The notes beneath the pieces are model-generated. The model saw only the letters and a program-made list of their open reading frames with translations, had not been told where the DNA came from and did not search any database. This document shows, one piece after another, positions 1-9,400 of a stretch of 64,000 nt of DNA. The DNA lies in contig NZ_NVXQ01000004.1 in NCBI RefSeq assembly GCF_002733955.1, positions 1 to 64,000 on the forward strand, given 5' to 3'. Source of the DNA: Hoeflea sp. (GTDB lineage: Bacteria; Pseudomonadota; Alphaproteobacteria; Rhizobiales; Rhizobiaceae). A program made the position numbers and the translations under genes. Position 1 is the first letter of the stretch, and every line of letters starts with the position of its first letter.

Positions 1-2
1 CG

Positions 3-905
3 ATCGTCACGCCGAACCACATGCATTACCCGGTGGCGCGGGAATTCCTCAAACGCGGCATCCATGTGATCTGCGACAAGCCGCTGACCTCGACGCTTGC
101 CGATGCGAAGAAGCTGAAGAAGGCAGCAGAGGCTTCCGGCGCGCTGTTCGTGCTGACGCATAATTACACCGGCTATCCGATGATCCGGCAGGCGCGCGAG
201 ATGATCGCCAGCGGCGAGCTTGGCAGGATCCGGCTGGTGCAGGTCGAATATGCCCAGGACTGGCTGTCGGAAAACCTCGAAGACACCGGCCAGAAACAGG
301 CGGGATGGCGCACCGACCCGGCCCGTTCCGGGCTCGGCGGTTCGACCGGCGACATCGGCACCCATGCCTTCAACCTGGCGAGCTTTGTCTCCGGGCTAGA
401 GCTCGATCAGCTCTGCGCCGATCTCGACAGCTTTGTCGAGGGCCGGCAGCTTGACGACAATGGCCATGTGCTGATGCGGTTTGCCGGCGGCGCCAAGGGC
501 ATGCTCTGGTGCTCCCAGGTGGCGCCGGGCAACGAGAACGCGCTGAAGCTCCGCATCTACGGCGAAAAGGGCGGGCTCGAATGGGCCCAGGAAGACCCGA
601 ACTATCTCTGGCACACGCCGCTGGGCCAGCCCAAGCGGCTGCTCACCCGCAATGGCGCCGGCGCCAGCGCCGCAGGTCAACGCGTCAGCCGCATCCCCGG
701 CGGCCATCCCGAAGGCTATCTCGAGGGCTTTGCCACGATCTACAATGAAGCCGCCGAAGCCATCATCGCCCAGCGCGACGGCAGCCCGCTTCCTGACGGC
801 GTGATGTTCCCCGGCATAAAAGACGGCCTGGCAGGCGTCGCCTTTGTCACGGCCTGCGTCGAGTCCTCAAAACGCGGCAGCGCCTGGGTCAGGTTCGAAA
901 ACTAA
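3..905 (+). CDS. Gfo/Idh/MocA family oxidoreductase, 5' truncated by window edge
   Basis: Frame is open upstream of the listed ATG (IVTPNHMHYPVAREFLKRGIHVICDKPLT), matching the classic Gfo/Idh N-domain 'vTPn.lH' and 'h.l.EKPl'-like motifs. Confidence 0.9.
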   Translation: MVTPNHMHYPVAREFLKRGIHVICDKPLTSTLADAKKLKKAAEASGALFVLTHNYTGYPMIRQAREMIASGELGRIRLVQVEYAQDWLSENLEDTGQKQAGWRTDPARSGLGGSTGDIGTHAFNLASFVSGLELDQLCADLDSFVEGRQLDDNGHVLMRFAGGAKGMLWCSQVAPGNENALKLRIYGEKGGLEWAQEDPNYLWHTPLGQPKRLLTRNGAGASAAGQRVSRIPGGHPEGYLEGFATIYNEAAEAIIAQRDGSPLPDGVMFPGIKDGLAGVAFVTACVESSKRGSAWVRFEN

Positions 906-1025
906 AACAAGGGCTGAAACGCTCCCGGGCGGGTTGCCCCACCTGCAGCTTCCGGCGGCTGGGCGCAGGTCTGGCGTGGACTTGGCTCGAGGCACCAGCA
1001 TCGGCCAGCTAGAACCGGATCGCAA

Positions 1026-4000
1026 TCACGATCCGGTTTCGGCCGTTGTCTTGAGCTCGTCGGGCGCCTGCTTGCGGCGGCGGGTAACCAGCACGAAGAA
1101 CAGCGGCACGAAGAGGATGCCGAGGATAGTGCCCGAGATGGTGCCGCCGAGCACGCTGGTGCCGATGGCGTTGCGGCCGCCGGAGCCTGCTCCCGTGCTG
1201 ATGACCAGCGGCAGAACACCGAGCGAGAAAGCCATCGAGGTCATGATGATCGGGCGGAAGCGCTGTTTGGCGGCTTCGCGCACGGCTTCGAGCAGCGGCT
1301 CTCCCGCCTCGTAACGCTCGCGCGCGAACTCGACGATCAGAATGGCGTTCTTGCCGGTCAGGCCGACCACGGTGAGAAGCCCCACCTGGAAGAAGACGCC
1401 GTTCTGGTAGCCGCCGAACAGGGTCCACAGCAATGCGCCCAGAACACCGACCGGCATCGCCAGCATGACGGCGAAGGGGATAGACCAGCTTTCATACAAG
1501 GCTGCCAGGCAGAGGAAGATGGCGGCCAGCGACAGGGCATAGAGCAATGGCGCCTGGTTGCCGGACTCGCGCTCTTCCAGCGACAGACCTGTCCAGGATA
1601 CGCCGTAGCCGGGCAGTTGCGCGGCGAGCCGCTCGATTTCCGCCATGGCGTCTCCGGTGCTCACGCCCGGGGCCGGAGAGCCCTGGACCTGCATGGCGTT
1701 GACCGCATTGTAGCGATTGAGGCCCTGGGGCCCGAAGGTCCAGCTGCCCTCGGCAAAGTTGGAAAAGGGAACCAGGCCGCCGCTGGCATTGCGCACCTTC
1801 CATTTGGAAATGTCGGATGGCAGGGCGCGGGCATCGGCCTCGCCCTGGATGTAGACGCGCTTGATGCGGTCGCGGTCGATGAAGTCGTTGACATAGGTTC
1901 CGGCCCAGGCGATCTGCAGCAGCTGGGCGACATTGGTGGCGTTGACGCCCATTGCACCGGCAGCCCGCCAGTCGATGTCGAGGTGATATTGCGAAGCGTC
2001 CTCAAGCCCGGAAGGGCGCGCGGAAGCAATCAGCGGGCTCTGTGCCGCCATGCCGAGCATCTGGTTCCGCGCGGCGAGCAACTCCTCGTGTGACTGGCCG
2101 TTGCGGGCCTCGAGGTAGAAATCGAAGCCGCTCATGATGCCGAGTTCGGGCACCGAGGGCGGCACGATCGGAAAGGCCATCGCGTCCTTGATGCCCATGA
2201 AGGCGGGAAAGGCCCGGCCGGCAATGGCCTGGGCGCTTTGACCCGGTTCCGTGCGTTCCGACCAGTCCTTCAGGCGGACGAAGGCAAGACCCATGTTCTG
2301 GCCCTGTCCGGAGAACGAGAACCCGACCACGCCGAAGACCGATTCGACATTGTCCTTCTCATTGACAAGAAAATGGTTCTCGACCTGCTCAAGCACCTTC
2401 TGGGTGCGCCCCGCGGTGGCGCCGGTCGGCGCCTGGATCATCGCCAGCAGGATGCCCTGGTCTTCGTCGGGCAGGAAGGCGGTCGGCGTCTGGACAAAAC
2501 TCCAGACCATGACGCCGACGAGCGCCAGATAGAGGGCGCCGACACGGAACGGCCGGCGGACAATCCAGCCGACACTGCTCCCATAGCCGCCGGTGATGCG
2601 GTCGAAAGCGGCATTGAACCAGCCGGCCGGGCCCTTTTTCGGGTGATGGACGGACTTGGCCGTCAGGAGCGTGGCGCAGAGTGCCGGTGTCAGCGTCATC
2701 GCCACCAGCACGGACAGTCCCATGGCCGAGACGATGGTGATCGAGAACTGCTGATAGATGACGCCGGTGGAGCCGCCGAAAAAGGCCATCGGCACATAGA
2801 CCGCGGAGAGCACCAGGGCGATGCCGATCAGGGCGCCGGTGATCTGGCCCATGGACTTGCGGGTGGCCTCGAGCGGGCTCAGCCCCTCCTCTTCCATGAT
2901 GCGCTCGACATTTTCCACCACCACGATGGCGTCATCGACCAGAAGGCCAATGGCGAGCACCATGGCCAGCATGGTGAGCGTGTTGATGGAGAACCCGAAC
3001 ATCGCCAGAATGCCGAAGGTTCCGAGCAGGACCACCGGGACGGCGAGCGTCGGGATCAGCGTGGCGCGGAAATTCTGCAGGAAGACCAGCATGACGACGA
3101 AGACCAGCGCGATGGCCTCGATCAGAGTCGCGATGACTTCATCGATCGAGATCTCGACAAAGGGCGTGGTGTCGTAAGGCACGACATAGCTGACGCCTTC
3201 GGGGAAGAAGGTCGCCGCCTCCTCGATCTTCGCCTTCACCAGGTCTGCGGTGTCGAGCGCGTTGGCGCCGGCGGCCAGGCGGATGGCCATGCCGGTGGCG
3301 GGGTTGCCGTTGTAGCGGGCAATGGTGGAATAGTTTTCCGAGCCGATCTCGACGCGGGCGACGTCCTTCAGGAGCACCAGGCCGCCGTCGGTGGCGGCGC
3401 GCACGACGATGCCCTCGAAATCTTCCGGCGTGGTCAGCAGCGACTGCGCGGTGATGGTGGCGTTGAGCTGCTGGCCTTCGATTGCCGGTAACGAGCCGAA
3501 GGCGCCGGCGGAAATCTGGGCGTTCTCGGCCGAAACGGCGGCGAGCACATCGCTTGGCGCCAAGCCGTAGGCGGCGAGCTTGACCGGGTCGAGCCAGATC
3601 CGCATGGCGTATTTGGCGCCGAAGACCTGAACTTCGCCGACCCCTTCGAGACGGCTGAACTGATCGACGAGATTGGTGTTGAGGTAGTCGGACAGGTCGG
3701 TCTGGTCGAGGGCGCCATCTTCCGAGATGAGGCCAATCACCATCATGAAGCTGGCCGAGGATTTCTGCACCGTCACACCCTGCCGCTGAACCGTTTCGGG
3801 CAGCAGCGGCGTGGCTTGCGACAGCTTGTTCTGGACCTGGACCTGGGCGATGTCGGGATCGATGCCGGTCTCGAAGGTCAGCGTGATCGAGGCCGTGCCC
3901 GCCGAGGTGGAGCTGGAGGAGAAGTAGCGCAGGCCGTCAAGCCCGGTCAGCCGCTGCTCGATGACCTGCGTCACCGTGTTGGCGATGGTCTGGGCCGACG

Positions 4001-4154
4001 CTCCCGGATAGCTGGCGTTGATCGAGATGGTCGGCGGCGCGATCTGCGGATATTGCGCGATCGGCAAGGTCATGATGGACAGAACACCTGCCCCCATGAT
4101 GATGATCGAGATCACCCAGGCAAAGATCGGCCTGTCGATAAAAAAGCGTGCCAT
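1026..4154 (-). CDS. RND efflux transporter permease (AcrB/MexB-type)
   Basis: Start trimmed to MARFFIDRPIFAWVISIIIMGAGVLSI; ~1042 aa; GLLVDDAIVVVENVERIMEEEG and the repeated RND architecture. Confidence 0.96.
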   Translation of the reverse strand: MARFFIDRPIFAWVISIIIMGAGVLSIMTLPIAQYPQIAPPTISINASYPGASAQTIANTVTQVIEQRLTGLDGLRYFSSSSTSAGTASITLTFETGIDPDIAQVQVQNKLSQATPLLPETVQRQGVTVQKSSASFMMVIGLISEDGALDQTDLSDYLNTNLVDQFSRLEGVGEVQVFGAKYAMRIWLDPVKLAAYGLAPSDVLAAVSAENAQISAGAFGSLPAIEGQQLNATITAQSLLTTPEDFEGIVVRAATDGGLVLLKDVARVEIGSENYSTIARYNGNPATGMAIRLAAGANALDTADLVKAKIEEAATFFPEGVSYVVPYDTTPFVEISIDEVIATLIEAIALVFVVMLVFLQNFRATLIPTLAVPVVLLGTFGILAMFGFSINTLTMLAMVLAIGLLVDDAIVVVENVERIMEEEGLSPLEATRKSMGQITGALIGIALVLSAVYVPMAFFGGSTGVIYQQFSITIVSAMGLSVLVAMTLTPALCATLLTAKSVHHPKKGPAGWFNAAFDRITGGYGSSVGWIVRRPFRVGALYLALVGVMVWSFVQTPTAFLPDEDQGILLAMIQAPTGATAGRTQKVLEQVENHFLVNEKDNVESVFGVVGFSFSGQGQNMGLAFVRLKDWSERTEPGQSAQAIAGRAFPAFMGIKDAMAFPIVPPSVPELGIMSGFDFYLEARNGQSHEELLAARNQMLGMAAQSPLIASARPSGLEDASQYHLDIDWRAAGAMGVNATNVAQLLQIAWAGTYVNDFIDRDRIKRVYIQGEADARALPSDISKWKVRNASGGLVPFSNFAEGSWTFGPQGLNRYNAVNAMQVQGSPAPGVSTGDAMAEIERLAAQLPGYGVSWTGLSLEERESGNQAPLLYALSLAAIFLCLAALYESWSIPFAVMLAMPVGVLGALLWTLFGGYQNGVFFQVGLLTVVGLTGKNAILIVEFARERYEAGEPLLEAVREAAKQRFRPIIMTSMAFSLGVLPLVISTGAGSGGRNAIGTSVLGGTISGTILGILFVPLFFVLVTRRRKQAPDELKTTAETGS

Positions 4155-4170
4155 GTCGGCCTCCGCGAGG

Positions 4171-5304
4171 TCAGTTCTGAGCCGGGTCTTCGGCGCGTTC
4201 TTCGGGGACGACGGTGGCGCCGACGGCGATTTTCTGCAGGCCTTCGACAATCACCCTGTCGCCGGCCTGAACGCCATCCGACACGATCCAGTCGGAATCA
4301 CGGTCGCTGACGATGGTCAGGGTTCGCTGCTCGACCACATTGTCGGCGGTGACGACCATGGCTGTGGGATTGCCGCGGCGGTCACGCGAGACGCCTTCCT
4401 GCGGGACCAGAATGGCGTTGTCGATGACGCCCTGCGGCATCTCCACCTGCACATACATGCCGGGCAACAGCATCTGGTCGGGATTGGGGAACTGCAGCCG
4501 CAGCGTGACCACGCCGGTGAGCTCATCGACATGCGGCTCGGCCGCGGTAAGTTCGCCGGTGTGATCATAGGCGGTGCGGTCGGCCAGGGTCAGCTTGACC
4601 CTGGTGTCGATATTGGCGCCGGCGGCTCTGGGGCCCTTGCGCTTCCAGCGCACCAGATCGGCGGCGGACTGGGTGACGTCGACATAGACGGGATCGAGCT
4701 TGCGGATCACGGCCAGCGGGTTGCTCTGGCCGGAAATGACCAGCGCGCCCTGAGTGGTCAGGGAAAAGCCGATGGCGCCCGAGATCTGGGCCCGGATGGT
4801 TGTGCGATCCAGATCGATGTTGGCGGCAAGCAACTGCGCCTCGGCGACCTGCAGGGCCGCGTCCGCACTGTCACGGGTGGTCTGGGCGGTATCAACCGAC
4901 TGCTCGCTGGCGACGTTGCTCTTGCGCAGCGACTCCATGCGCTTGAGTTCGCGATTGGCGGAATCGAGGCTGACCTGGGCCTGGTTGACGGCCGCTTCGG
5001 CGGCAACCACCTGGGCGCGGTAGGTTGCCGGATCGATGCGGTAGAGGATATCGCCCTCCTCCACTTTCGAGCCTTCCTCGAAAAGCCGCTCGACGATGAT
5101 GCCGTTGACCTGCGGGCGCACCTCAGCGACGCCGGAGGCGACGACGCGCCCGGGCAGCGTGGTGGTGACGGTTACCGTTTGCGCTTCCAGCGTCACCACG
5201 GTGACGGGCGTGGGCGGCGGGCTGCCGGGCTGCTGCGCCGAGGCGGCAGATGCCAGCACGGCGAGAACCAGGGACACGAAAACGGCGCAAGGCGCTAACC
5301 TCAT
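4171..5304 (-). CDS. RND efflux periplasmic adaptor subunit (MFP/HlyD-like)
   Basis: Start trimmed to MRLAPCAVFVSLVLA; signal peptide; VRPQVNGIIVERLFEEGSKVEEGDILYRIDP lipoyl motif; adjacent to the RND permease. Confidence 0.95.
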   Translation of the reverse strand: MRLAPCAVFVSLVLAVLASAASAQQPGSPPPTPVTVVTLEAQTVTVTTTLPGRVVASGVAEVRPQVNGIIVERLFEEGSKVEEGDILYRIDPATYRAQVVAAEAAVNQAQVSLDSANRELKRMESLRKSNVASEQSVDTAQTTRDSADAALQVAEAQLLAANIDLDRTTIRAQISGAIGFSLTTQGALVISGQSNPLAVIRKLDPVYVDVTQSAADLVRWKRKGPRAAGANIDTRVKLTLADRTAYDHTGELTAAEPHVDELTGVVTLRLQFPNPDQMLLPGMYVQVEMPQGVIDNAILVPQEGVSRDRRGNPTAMVVTADNVVEQRTLTIVSDRDSDWIVSDGVQAGDRVIVEGLQKIAVGATVVPEERAEDPAQN

Positions 5305-5394
5305 CGAATTTCTCCACTTAATCAGGAGTATCCACTTGGCGAGCATCAGCTCGATGGATAATATGGAAACCAAGCGGTTTTATATTTGTTTTTC

Positions 5395-5416
5395 GGCATA
5401 GCGCAAGCGCAATGCC
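5395..5416. promoter_or_regulatory. Candidate TetR-family operator: 22-bp hyphenated palindrome GGCATaGCGCaaGCGCaATGCC
   Basis: Near-perfect dyad between the divergent adaptor and TetR genes. Confidence 0.6.
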
Positions 5417-5454
5417 AAGCACAGTAAAGTGACCGTGAATGGAGGAGAGTTGAC

Positions 5455-6105
5455 TTGATGCCAGCGTGCAGTAATTCGCAGCGAAGACCGGGGAGGCCCC
5501 GGCAGCTCGACGTGGCCGAACGCGAAGCCATCATCATCAGCGCGGCGGAACGGATCATCCTGACCAAGGGGCTTGCGGCGGCCTCAATGGCGGCGATCGC
5601 AACCGAAGCGGGGATGTCGAAGCGAACGCTCTATGATGTGTTCGAGAGCCGAACCGCGCTGTTTTCATCCGTCATCCGGCGGGTCCACAAGATGCTGACC
5701 CGGCCATTGCAGGAGAGCGAACTCGGGCTGCCGCTGGCCGAACGGCTGCGCCTGCTGCTGACACCGGCGAACAAGAAATTTTCCGATCCTCTGCCGCTGG
5801 CCATTCTCCGCGCCGTCGTCACCGAGGGCGAGCGGCAGCCGGATCTGGTACGGGAATTCCTTCAGGAAGGCCCGCATGCATTTGTCCGCATGGTTCGCCG
5901 CGAACTCGACCGATCGGTTGAGCGGGGCGAGATCCGCATCAGCGACACGCAGGTCGCGGCCCGTCTGATGACGGACATGGCACATGGCAATGCGCTGGAA
6001 CATCTGCTGGTGCAACAGACAGCACAGGCGCGTGAAACCGACTACGAGCGCCGCATTGCCCTAGCCATCCGGGTGTTCCTGGGCGGGATCGGCGAGGCCG
6101 AATAA
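5455..6105 (+). CDS. TetR/AcrR family transcriptional regulator
   Basis: N-terminal HTH (IISAAERIILTKGLAAASMAAIATEAGMSKRTLYDVFESR), divergent from the RND pair. Confidence 0.92.
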   Translation: MMPACSNSQRRPGRPRQLDVAEREAIIISAAERIILTKGLAAASMAAIATEAGMSKRTLYDVFESRTALFSSVIRRVHKMLTRPLQESELGLPLAERLRLLLTPANKKFSDPLPLAILRAVVTEGERQPDLVREFLQEGPHAFVRMVRRELDRSVERGEIRISDTQVAARLMTDMAHGNALEHLLVQQTAQARETDYERRIALAIRVFLGGIGEAE

Positions 6106-6437
6106 CGCTTCACGGCCGCGGCCGGATGAAAGCCACGCGCGCACCAATGTCCCGGCTCTGCCCTGTTCATACGTCAGTGGGATTGGCTATGGCGACCCGG
6201 CAATCGGGAAGCCGAGCCCGGCAGCCCTGCCGATGGACAGAATCCGAGCGCTCTCTGGGTGCGTTGCGGGAGGCGCCGCGGCTATGCTCTTCAACTTCCT
6301 CATCAGCTCGGCGTTGCTCCCCGTTGATTTCTGTTGTCTCTAATTTAGGGACTCGTTAACTATAAAATACCATGTTGCAGCCCTGCTGCTTCATTGCAGG
6401 GGACAACTGAACAGCAACGGAAAGCGAAGACCAGATC

Positions 6438-9400
6438 ATGATGAAAAATGACATTGGGCTGGTCTTGGCGAGAATCCTCGTGGTTGCTGCGCTGTACTTC
6501 ATCTCCGGGCGACTTGGCCTGTTTCTGGCCGTGCCGCCGGGCTATGCCACCGTCATCTGGCCACCGTCAGGCATCGCGCTCGGTGCGCTGTTCATTTACG
6601 GCTGGCGGCTGTGGCCCGGGATCCTGATCGGGTCGTTTCTGCTCAACAGCTACATCTCCGGCGCCTACACGGTGGACACGGGTGCTGATGGCGCCAAGAT
6701 GCTTGCGGCCCTGGCCATTGCATCCGGCTCGACGCTGCAAGGTCTGGTCGGCTACGGCCTGGTCAATCGGTTCGTCGGCCTGCCGCTGTCCTTTGACAGG
6801 ATCAGGCAAATCGTACGGCTGCTGGTGATCGCAGGGCCGGTGGCCTGTGTCATTGCCGCCAGCATCGGCGTTAGCACTCTCTACTTTTCGGGTATTCTGC
6901 CTGCAACGGAGCTTAGCTGGAACTGGTTTACCTGGTGGACGGGCGATGTGCTGGGGGTTGTCACCTTCCTGCCGTTGCTGCTGCTTACGCCGACCAACAA
7001 GAACAACCTTACCTGGCGCGGTACCACGATCGCGAGATTGCCGGTGACGGCGTTGCTGATCATGCTGATCCCGCTTGGACTGACCTTTTATGCATGGAAG
7101 ATCTCTTCGGAGGCCAACACCAGCAATGGGGAAATCCAATTCGAATCGCTGGCGGTTGAAAACAAGAAGGCACTCCTGAGCCGGATCAACTCCTACGAGA
7201 ACGCGCTGCTTGGCGGCGTGGCCTATTTCCAGGGGTCGGAAAATATCAGCCGCAATGAATGGCGGCGGTATGTTGACATGCTTGATATTCAGGAAAACTT
7301 TCCCGGCATCAACGGCCTGGGGTGGATCACCTCGCTGGCGCCTTCCGGCATCGACAGGTTTCTCAACGCGGCGCGCGCGGATGGCGCACCGAATTTCGAG
7401 ATACGACCGAAGAATGTCGAAGCAGGCCATTACATCATCAATTTCATTGAGCCGGAGTCCATCAACCGGCAAGCAATCGGGCTGAACATTGCTTTTGAAG
7501 AGAACCGCAAGCAGGCGGCCGATCTGTCGCGCAGCACCGGCAAGCCGGCGATCACCAAGCGCATCATCCTGGTCCAGGACGCCGAGAAGACACCCGGGTT
7601 CCTGCTGCTGCATCCAATGTACAAGGAGGGCTTCGAGCCAGGATCATCGGCCGACGAATGGGCGACGTTCGACGGCTGGATCTACGCCCCCTTCATCGCA
7701 AAAAACTTCATGAATGAACTGACCCAGAGCCAGGGAAACACCATCAATTTCCGAGTTTATGACGGGGATTCGGAAGACCCGGAGGCCTTGATCTACGACA
7801 GCCGGAAGGTTCGGGTGGCCGATTACGTCCCGGCCTTCACCAAGCGCGAGCAGATTGATGTCATGCAGCAACGCTGGCTGATTGTCTGGGAAAGCACACC
7901 AGGGTTCGAGCAAAGCTCACGCAACAACAACCCGGTTCTGGTCCTGGCCGGCGGCCTGCTGATCTCGTTCTTGCTGGGCCTGTTTCTGTTTGTCGCTAAT
8001 ATTCGCCGCAACGACGCCATCGAAGACACGCCCGGCCTCAAGGCGCTGGTGCTGCCGGCGATGGTCTTCCTCGTGCTGGCTGTCGGAACACTGGGGCTCT
8101 ATCGGGCGCTGACGGCGACCGAGCGAGATTATCTCAAGTCGCTGACCAGCAACGAAGCCAACAGGATCAGCGCCATTGTCGCCGCTGAGACAAAGGGGAA
8201 AATTTCCGCGCTTGAGCGAATGGCCTCCCGGCTGGAGTTCAGTCAAAACCGGCTGGAAGCGGCCTGGCGCACAGATGCCACCAACTTCATCGAGGATTTC
8301 GAAGGCCTGCGCGTCATCAGCAAGGTCGGCACCGACAACATCATGCAGCAGACCCAGCAATCCCCAGCCAATGAACGGCTGGTCTGGGTCAATGCAGTTC
8401 TCGACCCGGCGCGGGCAGATGTGGTCGCGGCTGCCATCGCGGCCGATGTCCCGAAACTGAGCTCTCCGCTTGAACTGGCGTTCGGCAGACATGCTTTGAC
8501 TGCATATTTCCCCTTGAACGTCCTCGGCGTCTCGGACGGATTCCTGGCCGGGGTCTTCTCGGTGGAGGAGTTTTTCAACATCGATATTCCACGGGAATTG
8601 CTGGACCGCTACCGCTTTGAGATCGCCTATGAGGGCGAGATCTATGCCAGGGCAGGAAACCAGAGCCTGCCGCTGGCAACCGACTGGCTGCTCGAAAGCA
8701 AGATACAGGTTCTGGACAGGGCCTGGTCGCTCACCTCCATCCCGACCGCAGAGTTCCTGAATTCGCAGCGCAGCCAGTTGCCCAGCGTGGCGCTGCTGGC
8801 AGGTTTTCTGATTTCGGTGCTTGCGGCGATTGCTGCCTACACGACAGGCCTTTCACGTTTGAAAACAGCACGGCTGGAGGCTTCCAATGTCCGCATCAAG
8901 GAGGAAGCAACGCGCAACTCCACCGTCATGAATACCGTTCTTGACGGGGTGGTGACCATCAACTCGCAAGGTCTCATCGAGACCATCAACCCGGCCGGGT
9001 TGCGCCTGTTCGGCTACGCGAAGGAAGAAATCATTGGTCACAACATCAAAATTCTGATGCCTCCTCCCTATCACGACGCCCATGACGGTTTTCTCAAAAA
9101 CTACCTGAACACAGGGGAACAGAAGGTCATCGGCCTTGGACGACAGGTCGTGGGACGACGCAAGGACGGCTCGGTGTTTCCGATGGACCTGGCTGTCAAC
9201 GAAATGAAGCTGGATGGGCGGCGGATGTTTGTCGGCACCATCCGCGACACCAGCGAAGCGGTGGCCGCGGCCCAGGCATTGCATGAATCCGACACGCTCA
9301 AGACCGCGATCCTGGCCAGCACCGAGTATCTCATCGTCGCTACCGGAATGGATGGCACGGTGATGGTCTTCAACGAGGCAGCCGAAAAAGCCCTCGGCTA

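Noticed and set aside
2238-3491. 417-aa + strand ORF antisense to the RND permease
   Set aside because: Asp/His/Arg/Gly-rich composition typical of the reverse frame of a GC-rich gene; no recognisable domain; sense strand is a clear AcrB homologue.
4018-5298. 426-aa + strand ORF antisense to the RND adaptor
   Set aside because: Shadow ORF of a well-supported gene; same biased composition.
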